Shown one piece after another: positions 37,301-51,600 of a DNA stretch of 64,000 bases (positions are counted from its first letter, which is position 1; the number at the start of each line of letters is the position of its first letter). Below the pieces are notes generated by a model that did no database searches, had not been told where the DNA came from, and saw only the letters and a list, made by a program, of their open reading frames with translations. Source of the DNA: Cristatella mucedo (Eukaryota; Bryozoa; Phylactolaemata; Cristatellidae); NCBI GenBank assembly GCA_009760855.2, contig WPIO01000067.1, forward strand, positions 1,798,501 to 1,862,500, given 5' to 3'. A program made the translations under genes and the position numbers.

Positions 37301-40300
37301 ATTAAAGAAATATACATCACAGATATAGTTTCTTAATAGAAATTACTCTATATCCAGGTGCTTTACTTATACTACAGGGCTTGAGTCCACAGCCTCAGTC
37401 ATTAAATGCATTCAATTTGAAATCAGTCATCTAAGCCGAGCACCTTCATCCCTGGGCCAAATATTAGGCCACTTGCTTGTGATGCTCATTTTTTTGCACA
37501 ATGGTAGGTTAAATAATGCATCGTATTTTCATTTGTAACACCATAAAGTGGCAAGTACTTAGTGAGAGCTACGCATGAATGTTTTTTTATTTCTCACTCA
37601 AAGATTAACCTTACTAGTTCTGGGAAAATCAAGCGTGATTCAGATATTGGAAATGTTAACGATCATAACCGGCTCTGTCAGCATATTTCCCGTTGAATCT
37701 GCTCGACATCGAGGTTTTCTGTTCCATAGTAATGTAATGTAATGTATCTCCGTCAGTAACTCCACAAAGTCATAAAGACCATGTGGGTGTTACGCAGGAG
37801 AGTTTTGTATAGCGCACTCACAGCCTAAGCGCCTTTCGGTACGCATTCGGTAGCCAACAGACTTCATCTCACGCAACAAAGAGAAAGTGGGAAGCATAGC
37901 AGAGTCAGGAGAGCAGTTGAGGTAGTGAGTAGCATAGAAGTAGCAGTTCAGGACCGCTGAAAAAGATGTGCCATAGTCGGCAGTTGGAGAGTAGATGTCG
38001 TTGCGTAAGAATTGTGGAAGCGAGTTCCACAGTCTAGGACCTGCAGAGCTAAAGCTTCTGTCGCCAACTGTCTTTAAGTGGAGGAATGGGACAGCTAATT
38101 TATTGTCCACACAGGACCTGAGGGCGCAAACAGGCTGATACTGATGCAGCAGTTCAGCTAGGTATGAAGGAGCCAAGCCGTGGCGGGCCTTGTGGGTCAG
38201 CCTAAGAACTTTGCTCTGTATCCTTTGCTCAACCGGCAACCATCCTAGCCCTTCCAGCAAAGGTGACACGTGCTCAAACCGCTGGGACTTGAAGACCAGC
38301 CTTGCAGCCATATTCATAGTCCGCTGATCAGATGACCGCATCAGCTCCAGTTGCAAGTCTGCCCGCTTTCAGCTACGTAACATTGCTAAAATTTGGGTTT
38401 TTTGAGAGAGTGTAGCACATAGAAATTGGTTCATGCATTTGTGACATCTCGTCTGAAATTCTGTAACTCATTTCTTGCTGGCCTACCGGTCAGCACAATC
38501 AGGCGCTGACAGTGTGTGCATAACTCTGCAGCTAGCCTTTTTTGTCGTGATTTTTGCAGTTGCCACAACACACCACTCCTCGACGACCTGCACGGGCTCA
38601 CCGTCAAGCAACGCATCGACTTCAATGTTTGTCACTCACTTTTTTGGTCCCTTAATTCTTTGGCTTCAGTATAGTTATCAGATCTACTTCCCCACCAGGC
38701 TAAGCATAGTACCACCCACTTTTAGGAATCTAATCGTTTACCTATACCTCGTAGGAACATCAAATACTTTAATGACCGCACCTTTCATTCGTATGCCCCC
38801 TAAGACTGGAATTCAGTGCTGACTTCCTTCACGATATCCCCTGACTTGACCATATTTTAAAAGAAAGTAAAACAATATATATTTATCATAGCATTAAGTG
38901 AATCCATTGGATTCTTTCTTCGTGTATTAATGCGTGCTGACACTGCGCATGATGCCACTGTTCATATTTGCATGCTGACTATGTGCATGCCACCTCTGAC
39001 CATCTTATGCTTGTTGTTAATTGTTTATGCTACCTCTGACAATTCGATCACGCTTCCTTCGCATCAGATGTAAAGCGCCTAGAAAGAGATTGATTTCTCT
39101 GAGGGTGCTTTAACAAATGTATCATTATTAATAAACAGCTTTCGGCGCACATACGGTAGAAGATAAACGTCATCTCCAGCTCTAATGATAAAAGGAGAAG
39201 CATTGTTGAGTCCAGAGGGCCGACGATTAAAGGAGTGAGTTGCATGGAAGGAGTCGCTGTAAAGAAATGCCTCATTCCTGTGCAGCATGAGAGAAGATGT
39301 CATTGCCTCAGTATTGTAGAGGTGAGTTGAACAGTCCCTAGCCTGCTGAGAACAGCTTCTGTAGCTAACGGCTTTGCATAAGCTATTGGGCTAGTCATGA
39401 ACTAAGCTATGGGTAGCACTGAGCGCACCTTGTAAGACCTGATGTAGTTCAGTGAGTGTACAACATCAATATATACAGCAACTATCTACCTGGAACAAAA
39501 ATTTAAGCTATCGCAGCAATGCTACCGAGATTAAATTTAAAGCAAATGCAGGGCAAATCAGCGTAATTACGAGGCGCATTAAAAAAGCACTCTCACTAGT
39601 TGTAACACTTGCCATCCACCGTATAACTTATCATTCCGTCTTACTCACACGACCGGAAGAGGCTGAAATTTAGGGTTCGGGATAATTCATGATTTTGGAA
39701 GCAATTAACTGTTCTGATAAAGCTTCACTTTAAGTCGCAGATGATCTCGGCGATTTTAATAGACGCTCGCAGAAGTCCCAAGTGCTAATGATGGCCTTTC
39801 TCAAGCAGTCAGCTAAATAACTGTGACGACTTTGAGACAACTAGCCATGCAAACGTAAACACTTCAGCAGCAATTTTTGATACTAGTATTCCCGGTGCGC
39901 TCTTGCCTGCCCGAGCAGCCGCCTCGGAGTTTGCGCACGTATTACCGGGGCTTTCGTATTTGTGATAAATCGTTCCGTTGAGGGGCACGACTGTGACTGG
40001 CGTGCCGTCGCCGAAGTCCCACACATAGTGCGGGTGCGAGCCGCGGGAGAAATTCGCGACGAATTGAATCACTTTCTCAAGCGGGTAGTAGTTGCTCACG
40101 TTCGTCGCTCCGACGTAGCCCACGTGACTGTCGTTCGAGAACTCGGAATCCATCCACACTGCCTCGTGCCTGAAAAAAAAAGGTGACAATGGCTTTGGCG
40201 AATCTAGCTTCGAGTTTGCGAACTGCAAGATCCATTGAGGACAGCTTGACGACTCCTAATCCTTATCGAATTTTTTGTCACACTGTACAGGCGCAGCTGC

Positions 40301-43300
40301 CTTCGAACTGTTCTTGATCTGCAATGCACGCCACTAAGGCCACTAAGGGGTTTTGAAAAAGCCAGCCGCCAAAATAGAAAGGAAGAAGAACATGAAAAAG
40401 CATTGGCATTGCCTGCATTGGGGCTGCCAAAGTGCTCCCGTGAAGCTCTGCTGAACGAACAGTAATAATAATAATAATAATCTGTCGAGAGAATGTTTAG
40501 AGTATGTTACGATGTACGATTCTGGAAGTGCGACCGGCGTCGCGATATCTCCTGACGTGACAATATTTAAAAAGAAACTAAAACGCACCTTTGTATCGCA
40601 GCATTTAGTGGGTCCTTGTAATTAGGGGCTGCCAAAGTGCTTCCGTGAAGCTCTGTTGAACCACCAATAATAATAATAATAATCTGTCGAAAGAATGTTT
40701 AGAGTATGCTGCAATTTAAGTTGCTGGAAGCTCCACTTCCGTCACGATATCTCCTCCTGACTTGACCACATTTAAAAAGAAGCTAAAACGCACCTTTTTA
40801 TCACAGCATTTATTGGGTCCTTGCGATTCGTCCTTATGTGCTTATGCGTGCTGAAACTCCGCATGGTGTCATTAACCATACTTGCATGCTGACCCTGTGC
40901 AGGTCACCCGTAACTATGTTATTGTAATTGTTTATTGAGCATGCTACCACTAGCCATTCGATTCGGGCTTCCTTTGCAGCAATTGTAAAGCGACTAGAAA
41001 GAGATTGAGTTATCTAAGGGTGCTTTATCAAATGCATTACTATTATTGTTATTAGGATTACCCTAGGTTTAATCATTTATACGGGTCATTACTGGTATAA
41101 TGGGTCGTCATATAAGGTGTGAACAGCCTTTTTATCGACCCGAATTTTCTCAAGTAGATAACGTATGCCACCCACAGTGCGACTTCCCCCAGCGTGCCGG
41201 CAGCAAAGGTATTATACAAAAACAAGAGCTCACTGCCTGTGGACACGCTTTGTTGAGTCATTGTTAAATTAGTCATAATAAGGACACGGAAGAGGACGCT
41301 GAGTCACCATGCTTCGTGACGGCAGTGCACCACCTTGCTGTGTGACGGACGAACTTCCTCGCTTTAATTATTAGAGATACGTGCAGTTCTTGTATTATAG
41401 CCTATACATGCTTCGACCTTTACATGCCTTCAAGTTCAAAATCACTCTAACATTCACCTGGTGCATTATTTGAGAATATCCCCACGGAAACATTTCAATT
41501 CTCTGCACAATACGTGCTACGATTTTCTATAGAAAAAGTTTTAACTGGTTGCCTTTTTTGCATTTCTAACAAGAAACATTATTTCTCGGAGCTCCAGGGG
41601 TTTTAGCCGGTAGTTTAGCTTAGGTACTATTGGAGGCACGTGCATTTAATGGCAGAACTTTTTTTCACTCTTGCCACAATAGAATGTGTGTTTATTCTGT
41701 ACGTTGGTTCGAACCGACTGCAGTCTTAATGACGAGAGCCGACAGCTGACTTACCTTAACTCGTAAATTGTGTCGTAGACGCTGTGCTTGAAAAAGTACG
41801 TTTCATTGCTAATCAAATTCCATAGCGTTATGCTGACCGTGTAGTTGCCGCCGTAGAGGTACGTGTGGTCAAAGCTAAGCGTATGCTGCAGTCCAGGCAG
41901 ATCGAGGCTTTCATCTCGCATTTCTTTCAAAGAAAGAATTATTATTTTATCTTTACTGGTTTGGAAACTGATGCAAATGTGGGAAGCCAGCAGCTTAGTG
42001 CGTGAAGTTAACCTCCCTAAATCATTAGCAACCCTCAATCTCTAGCAATCTTCGATCGCTGGCTACCCTCGATCACTAGCTACCCTCGATCACTATCAAG
42101 CTTCAATCGCTAGCAGTATGCGATTACTAGCAGCACAACAACAATCAGTCTATGTAAAGGCTTTTTATTTACAACAGCTAGGCACTGATAGCAAGGCCTA
42201 TTGCTAGCCCTATCGCAACTTAAGCGTGAGTTAATATAATAATTAATACAGTTGCATATCTCCCTCGGAGAATTTAATCTATTTCTAGGCACTGTATCTG
42301 AGCTGTATAGAAAGCATAATAAATTCACCGATGAGTTAAGTGCAATGATGGATATGTGTGTACCAAATGGTGGCGCATATTGTGCCCGCGATATGCACCA
42401 TTTCCGGCCCGTTCTTAGCTAGGGCACATGTCGAGCTCCTGAGAACGAACACCCTACCGTTAAGTAATTTCTTTAGGACCTCGATGCGTGAATTGGGGAA
42501 AGATACCGTAGAATTCAATCGGAATGTCCATGCCAGCAGTGGCTTTTGGAAGCGAAGCCTCAGCCCAGCTCACGTCCTGGCGCATGGATGGTAGAGTCGT
42601 ATTAACTGGCCTAAACGTGCTCGTCTCATCGAAAGACGAGTGATCCCTTTCAAATCCTACCCGTAGGTTCAGATTTCGGCACATTAATACGATTATTGTG
42701 ACCCCTACTTAGCCTTAAAAAAAGCAGTGGCTATTTGCAGATCTGCAGGAATGCGTAACTCCGGCAGAATGCAGGCCTGAGCTTGGCTACAACCTCAGTG
42801 CAGTTAATTTTACATCAACCACTAGGGCTGGTGGTCCGCCTGCCTAGGAAAAGGCCTTTCTAGCTCCAGCTCTTAACATGCCAACACGATAGCTATTTCA
42901 GCATACTTTTTCTGCTTAGGAGAGATTCCTAATGACAGCAGACGATTGACAAGGCTAGCGACGTGTAAATACCTAACCGAAGATACTTGTTTGCATTAAT
43001 ACCAACCCATGGAACGGCTCTCAGCCCTTTGTACTAATGCCAAAAGCTAGTAAATAGTTCGAGAGGGCGTGATCGATATAGTCCGTCAAAGTCGTAAGCA
43101 CAAGCTCTTCGGTATGTCTGAGGCACGCACATAGATATTAAGTACTCTTAGGTAAGTAGGCGAATGAATTGTAAAATGTTGTTTTAGAATCACCGTGATC
43201 AATATTGCCCAATAATTGCGATCAACACCCTAGACTTCAATCAAAACGAGATAAACACTTAAGACAGTCTGAATTGTTTAACTTTCAGCCGTTATCTCGT

Positions 43301-46300
43301 AAAATGCTAGACAATGACGAATTACAGGGCATTATAGTGACTATTTCTGTATATTTTGAGACGGGCATATCGTAATACTAGTTATGCATGATTTAAGAAT
43401 TAGTTTTGTTGGTATACATTTAAATATCAGTTGCTTGTGGCATTTCCATGCTTAAGAATCTAGGCCAAGATCTCGTCTGTTCTTTTTTTCCTCTTTCATT
43501 TCCCATTAGGGAGCTATCGAAGACCATCTGCCGGTGGACTGAGCACCCAAAAAATGAAATTCGCCTCGTTCTGGGAATGGTCTGTCATTCTCTGCGATAC
43601 TGTTCGGTGCTCTAACGTTAGATTTTTCGAACCAACTTTCATTCAACCTTGATGCAAGGTTTCCAACCCTTGTCTTTTTATTTTTACTTGCACACTCTTT
43701 CACAAACCTGGTGAACTGCATGATATAACTTGTATTCCATTTCACCCCAAGCTTCTGCCATTGATCATCCAGGAGCGGTCCGCGACCTGAGAGCACCATC
43801 TTCCTGCCAGCCTCATATACTCACTGGTCGTCTCGGCTCAATCTGAGGTAATAGTTACAGCCTTGCCCCGATTTCAAACTATAAGCATGCATTTATTTAT
43901 ATTTACACTGGAATCCGGCCAGATTATCCTAATGAAAATTTAAAGGCAACGCTTTGAAGCTCTTCGCTAAGCATCGAGCTAACATCATTGTATATACATT
44001 TATTATTATTTATGTATTATTATATGTAAATGTATTTAATCGGTAGAGCACTCGACCTGAAGGTTGCTAAGATAGTTCACACCGAGGAGATACTGCATAG
44101 CTATTTCGAGCCGAATATTTTTTTGGAGTGCATGCTTTGGCCCAATTGGCCCCGTTTCTTGGCCCAGGGGCTATTTGCGAGCCGGGAGTCGCCGGATCAG
44201 GTCCCAAAGTGTTCGTTCTTTTATTAACCGCTGCAAGCGGCGGTGATAGCCATGGAAAATAATCAGCCGCTATGCAAGCGAGGCTGTTAAATCAGCAAAT
44301 CTTTTCCTTTGTTTAGTCCGCTAAGCTGGAAGCAGACGAATTGCTCTGCAGTAGATTTTCTTTCTGCCAAAGTGACACTCAGACGCTTGACACTCACCGT
44401 TTAGCAAGGAAACGTTAGTCGTAGGACTTCCGTCACCAAAATTGATAACGTATGAGGCGTTCGTTGCTATGGGGTAGCTGCTGTTGACGAATAGCATGAA
44501 ATAAACTGTCGCGCTCCAGTTCGGTGGAGCCAAGAGGCTAATCTTGCGACCCGTGATGACGAATTGCTGTACCTTGTACTGCACTATCATTGGAGTGACC
44601 ACTGTGACGCTCTCCGAGCATACCAAATTAATGCCTGTAGCCTAGAAAGCACATGTAAACCGTAAGACACCTGTCCACCTCATAGCAGTACCAAAAGCAA
44701 GCGGAGCAACCTATCCCACTCGAAGGCCGACCCTCGTCTAGGTAGGGGCAGACTAGGCAAACTCTTCTCTTGCAGGCAGTCCGTGTTTTCAGTTTGAAAT
44801 AAAATGATAATAATAATACATTGGTATAGCGCGCTTAGAGAATGTAATCTCTTTCTAGGCACTTTAAATTTGCTGCAATGGAAGCGTGATCAAATGGGTA
44901 ATGGTAGCATGCTCAATGTCAACAAGCATAACATGATTGAGGGTGACACGCGTGCGCTTACGGTCCATCTGTTTCGTGCTTCTTTTGCTTCGTGCTTCTT
45001 TCGACGGAAAGTTTAAAGGCTGGCTTGGCTTGGCTGAAGAGCTGATGAGGTAATCTTGTGGAAAGTCGCAATGGAAAGTCTTTGGACGAGGGCAACCAGA
45101 GTCCACGAACAGGCTACAAGAGCTACGCTAGCCGAGGCCAGTTGAATGGTTCGGCTTACTAAATTCAAACTATTGTTTAGTTTTGGCTATTGATTAGTAA
45201 AGAGGTTTTGCAAACTTTCAATTGCTTAAATGGTTCGTATCTATTTGGCCTAGAACTCAGAGAGCATCTGTCCTTGGAGTTCTAGACAAGGTAGGCGCGA
45301 ATCCTTTTACCATAGCTCCGGCCATATGTGAGATAAGAGGCACTCAATGAGAACTCGGCAACGAATGGCTTGCAAAGCTACGAAGACGTCCACTAGAACT
45401 AGCCAAAAGATTCGACCTAAGAAATCCTTTCAAGGAGTGCCGTTAAATAAGAGCAGCAATGCTGACTTTAGGGAGCGATTTGGTGAGCCATGATGGCTCA
45501 CTAGATAAGGCAGTTGTTTTTCACGGCCTCGGTCCCGAGGTCATAGGTTTAAATCTTGCAGTGGACGATCCTTTATCGCCGCTTCAAGCGGTGGTGATAG
45601 CCGTAAAGGCTCTTCTGTCTTTATACAAAAGAGGTGGTTAAATCAGCTAGTATTTTTTTATTTATTGTAATAATTGACTAGAAAATACATGCTAAATTTT
45701 GAATTTAATGTAATTGCTTAGATTACCAGAGACTACTATTTTAGAGTGTTGTATAGGCATAACATAGTGATAGGCTGCGTTGAGTCCCTGTAAATCACCT
45801 GTTATCCTTTTTAATTCTAAACCAGTGGCCATGACATCCTTCTTTTGGACGGATGCTGAAATAAGACCTGAAGCTAAGTAAAAACCATCATTTAGAATGC
45901 CAGTTATACAGGGCAGCATTAATTACAGGCGTCTCCGGTGGAGAATAGTTGAAAATGGATTCTGGATGGCCTTAAAATGCACCGTTTTATTACAGAATCT
46001 GATGGGTCCTTCTGATTTGTCCTTCGTGTGCGTGTACCTGCCTTCTCTAGGGGTGCTCCTTGCTGATATTAACACCAAACATTAGGTAAAGTTGTATCTG
46101 CAGCACCTGTAAAGCGTCTAGAGAGAGATTCAGTCCTCTGATGAGCTTTACAAATGTATTATTATTATTATTGTCAGTTGCTTCGGTGAAATTTGGGTTC
46201 AAATTATGCGACATCTCATGAAGAGGGCAACACGTCGTAAAAAGTCCTCATTGCCGTATTCGTCGCCCCTTTTGGCTCTAACTAACACCAATTACAAAGA

Positions 46301-48512
46301 TTGAGGTGAAACTAATTTAATAGCCATCAATTGATTACGGCTCCTTCTGGCACAACCAAGTTCGGGGTCGCTCGATAGAGTTTTTCTCTGTAAAGCTGGA
46401 GATCTGCCACAATAAAAAACCCGAGTGGCCTACATCGTTGGTCTCGAAAAGGGTGCTGCTCGTAGTAGTAGCAGGCCCAAAGGGGTATTACCTACTCTTA
46501 ATCACAGCGCAAGTTGGCTAGGCTAGCTGCAACAAGCCGTAGAGCTTCTATGCCCACTCATCAAACGAGCTGATTGAGCCATGTTGGTTTGGCCAAGTGG
46601 TTATGTTCGCCTCGACCAAGGTCAAGGTAAATATTGTATGACCAAGATCGTGGGCTCCAGCCCCGTAGCATATATGAAATGCCCGAATAAGAATCAAGTC
46701 CTTTCACGGTGCTATACAAATAAATTATATGTATATATATATAATATATACTTAGCTGCATGTGGGGCCATTGAAAAGGAGCTATGGCCGTCGGGTGTAT
46801 ATGTAATGGCTCCAAAGTCAAGCACTGAGCCCGGCAATCTAGGTGGTGATCAAGAAGATTGTTTTTATATTTTTTTTTGAAAGATAGAAGGGATAGCAGA
46901 ATCCACAACCAAGGTAATATTTTTTGAGGAGACCAACATCCGCTTCTAATTCTATCTTGCTTATGCATGCTGACACTGTGCAGGCTGCTACTAACCGCAC
47001 TTGCATGCTGACCCCGTGCATGTCTCTCTAACAATGTTATTCATGTTGTTTATCAAGCATGATATCACTCACCATTCAATCTCGTTTTCATTTGAAGCAA
47101 ATGTAAAGCGCCTAGAAAGAGATCGATTTCTCTGAGGGTGCTTTATCAAGTGTATTACTATTATATTATTATTATTATCTAATTACCTTCCTCAAGCCTG
47201 ACCCTTCTGCCCTCATCTAGAAGTTTGCATCACAGCTTAGCTACATGAAATTGCTAAAGTTTTGGCTTTTTTGGACATGGAAGCCATATTTAAATTAGTC
47301 CATGCATTCACGACATTCTGTCTTGACTTATGTAACTCACTGTTTGCTGGTTAACCGGCCTGTGCAATCGGGCGTTTAAAGTTGGTGCAAAACTCTGCAG
47401 CTATGCTTATTTGCTGCGAACGTCGAAATTGCCTCATCACACCGCTTCTCTCCAACTTGCACTGGCTCCCAATTAAGTAGCGCATCGACTTCAAGGTTCT
47501 GTCACTTTTAGGTCCCTTCATCCTCTGGTTCCAGCCTACTTATCAGAACTAATCCCCCACCAGGATAGGCATCGCACCACCCGCTGCTGACTCGAGTCGT
47601 TTAGCCATACATTGTACGCACCTCAAAATTCTCCCACAGCAGATCGTGTCCAAGAGTTAATAACTATATAATACTAATAAATAACCATGAAAGTCGCGAT
47701 AGACTCCGACTTTTATAGGGAATTTGCATCAGAGTATCTGCTGAAGTTGACAGTGATCAGAAGTTTACTGGTCGTTGTTTCATAATCCAAAGTGTGCTGT
47801 TTTTTAAAATTTAAAAATTTTAGTTCAAGGTGTAGTTACCTATGCGTTTTTTGCATGCCAGTTATCAAAACTGTACAGCCATAGGAGTATAAATATAACA
47901 AAGTGTAAAACCCACTCCTGAAATCAGTGAGTTAGGTTTACGGGATAGATTTTCTCATGCTAATTCAAAATTACTTTGGTTGACTGGCATATACGTGTGA
48001 AAAATTATTGGTACTCGATATTCAAATTAAAAACTAAATAAAGATCATGTATTAAAGAATGTAGATTGCAGCAGCATAGGCATAATGACACACTGGCCGG
48101 AAAGTAGTTCCCTTGAAGGGAGGTTCCAGTTACACTCTTCATTTTATTGATTCCACTGAGTTTTAAATCCATAATTAAATAAAAAGCTCACAATCCAAAG
48201 CGTGCTTACCATTATTCTATAATTCAATGCACAATTTAATATACAATTTAAACAGTGGAAGTGAACTTTTTGCCTACGTTAATTAGCAAGTTATCTCTTC
48301 GTTTTTCCTTTTTAAAGGACGCCCATCGTAGCTCTGGTAGTATTAGTATTATAAATACAGTACCTAAGGTTTGGATCAATTGTATAGGTAATCGCCTTTA
48401 TGGACACTAGGTCAAGGTAAATGTATTTGATGATCTTGGGCGCGAGCCCCGTGGCAAACGTGAGTGGCTCGATATATATTGAGTTCGCTGATGGCCCTAT
48501 ACAAAAAACTAC

Positions 48513-48551
<39 letters not shown>

Positions 48552-48587
48552 ACATATGTGTGTGTGCGTGCGTGTGTGTGCATTTGC

Positions 48588-48618
<31 letters not shown>

Positions 48619-51600
48619 GTTAGCTGCACCTGAGACTATTGCACACGAACTATGGCCATCAGCTACCTACGCAAGCTGAAAAAGTCTATAAGCTGCTTGA
48701 CTGGTGGCCAGCGCAAGTCGGCGGTAAGTGGTGTGATGTGGCAACAGCGACACTCACGACAGACAAACTTAGCTGCAGAGTTTTGTATCAACTGTTAGAA
48801 CCTTGTGGCATAAGTCGATTGGCCAGCAAGCATTGAGTTACAGGGGTCGAGATGGTATATTAACAATGCACGGCCCCACTTAGATGTAATATCATTGTCT
48901 AAGCAAGCCCGAGTTTTAGAAATTTTGTAAAGCGAAAAGTAGGCAGACTTGACAGTGGATCTGATTTGGTAGTCTAGTGAAATGTCACTTTAGAACAGGA
49001 CACCTAAATTTCGTGCGGATTCAACAGGAGGTGTGCTGGCAGAGCCAATTTTGAGCGCTGAGTTTTCCAATTTCTGAGTCACACTTGGCTTGCACATAAC
49101 TAGTGAGTTGGTTTTATCTTCATTCAACTTGAGAACGCGAAAAATTTCACGTCACTGTGGCTCTTGCCAATATATTTCTGAATGAGTACCTTCCGGTGTC
49201 GTTCTTGCTTGTTTCCTAGGATACCGATCTAAAAGCTGTCAGATATTCACCCTACTTCTTACCGACTAGTTAACAGTGTGAGGTGTTTATGTCCTGACGT
49301 TTCATAATCCATATCGCAGTTTCGATTCGTGCGTAGTACATGCAATTCTCAACTGTCCGCAGCGCGAGCTCGGCGCTGGCCTTTAAGGCTGTACATGCGA
49401 GGCTATATAAGTTAAATAACCAGTTATTCATTTATTCTGTACTTAAAGTTTTGATAGCATCACGGTTAAAGACTTCGTTACAGTAACTATAATCTTTACA
49501 GCCTCTTTCTCTCGTGATCAATCGGCCCACACCATAAACCAGAGACCACTGGGAATAAGGGTTAAGGAATGGACCCTAAAAACTTAGTATTTTCCATAGC
49601 TTTAGCAATGATGTTAGATTCCTGAATGAAGGCCATTGGATTACACAGCAGACCATTAACGTGCACAGTTACTCTACAAGTCTAGGCCTGTGTAAACAGA
49701 ACAGTGATGTCTTCATGGGTTGCCGATGCCAACCTACTTAATAGTTACACGCTGGCTCAGATTAAAATTAAAATATAAGTTGCATTAATTAGACGGTACA
49801 TCGTGATTCAGCTCGGAATCATAAGTGGCAATGTTTTGAGGCATGGCCTAAAGCCATGTGTCAAGATTAGAAAAGCGGTGCATTGGTTACTGCAAATGCA
49901 CCCAATGCCAGATCATTCCGGAAAGGCATAACCTTTCTTATTCCACTCTTAAGGTGGATGTTTTTCGATCATTCTTGATTAAAATTACGATAATAGCTGC
50001 TGAATACTTGTCCTCCAGCGCTAAATAAACTGAACGATAAATAAACGTGGGTACCTGAGTGAAAAATACACCAACGACGTCGTACACATGAGTCACCATT
50101 GTCACTCTGGGGGTGTCGTAGTAGTTGGTAACCACGCCTCTGCCATCATTCCAGTCCCACGTCAGGTTCACTCTGGATCCCCATTGCATTGCAACTGTTA
50201 CGCTAACGGAAGTATTCCAGATGACGTAGTATCTATCCGGTGTTATCGTCATATTAAGAATTGGCTATAAAAAAAACAAAGAAAACGTCGTATCGCAGGG
50301 AAATAATAATAATAATGCACTTGATAAAGCTCCCTCAGAGAACTCAATCTCTTTCTAGGAGCTTTGCATTTGCTGCAAAGGGAGATGCAGTTGAATGGTG
50401 AGTAATATCATGCATAATAAACAAACAAAATGAATAACATGATTAGAGATGACATGCACAGGGTCAGCATGCAAATGTGGTTAGTGGCAGCATGCACAGT
50501 GTCAGCACGCATAAGCACGTGAAGGACGAATCACAGGGACCCACTAATTGCTGTCCTAAAATAGGTGTGCATTTCAGTTATTTTTAAATGTCGTCAAGTC
50601 AAGGGATGTTCTGATGCAGGTCGAGAGTTCCAGGTTTTGCGAGTATACGAACTAAATGCACGGTCTCCAAAGGATTTGAGGTTTGTACCAGGTATTTGTA
50701 GACTTTTGGATTCCGAAAAGCGGGTGGAACGATGCTTGGCCTGATGGGGGAGTATATCTGAGAGATAGGCTGGAGCCGAAGAATGAAGTGACCTAAAAGT
50801 AAGCGACTAAACCTTGAAGTCAATCCGTTGCCTTACTGGTAGCCAGTGCAGGTCGGCGAGAAGTGGTGTAATGTGGCAACTGCGATGCTCACGACAGACA
50901 AGCCTAGCTGCCGAGTTTTGCACCAGCTACAATCGCCTCATCGCACATGCCGGTAGGCCAGTAAGTAGTGAGTTGCAGAAGTCAAGATGAGATGTCTCGA
51001 ATGCATGGACCAACTTAGATGTGGTATCCTTATCGAAACAAGCCCGAATTTCAGCAATGCTCTGAAGCTGAAAATAGGCAGATTTGACTGTGGAGCTGAT
51101 ACGGTCGTCTAACGAGAGGTCACTTTTGAATATGACACATAGACTTCGAGCTGATTCAACAGGAGATATGCTGGCAGACACAAATTTGAGCTTCAGCCTT
51201 TCCCATTTCTGAATCACACTCGGTTTTTCCATAACTAGTAAGTTAGTTTTATCATCGTTTAGTTTTAGAAAATATGATGTCATCTATGTGCGGGTATCAT
51301 CAATACATGCAGCAAGTGAGTTGAGAGAATTCGAGTTGCTCGAAGGCTGGGAGAGATCAAAGCAAAGGTACAACTGAGTGTCATCCTCATGGAAGTGAAA
51401 GCCTAGGTTGTGCTTCGCAATCACATCAGCAAGAGGGAGAGTATAAACCGTGAAAAGAACTGGACCTAGTACGGACCCCTGAAGTACCCCATATTTCAGA
51501 GGTACCTCAGATGATTTTTGTCCATTTAAGTCAATACTCTGGAGTCTCCCACTGAGATAGGACCTGAACCACTGCAGAGCAGTGCCAGTGATGCCCAGGC

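Noticed and set aside
43506-43799. 97-codon minus-strand frame as a polycystin exon or transposase
   Set aside because: No PKD, REJ or transposase motif that I can name, and no acceptor/donor pair that keeps phase.
45478-45560. Functional tRNA gene
   Set aside because: It has A- and B-box-like words but no complete cloverleaf, and several copies share a SINE body and tail.
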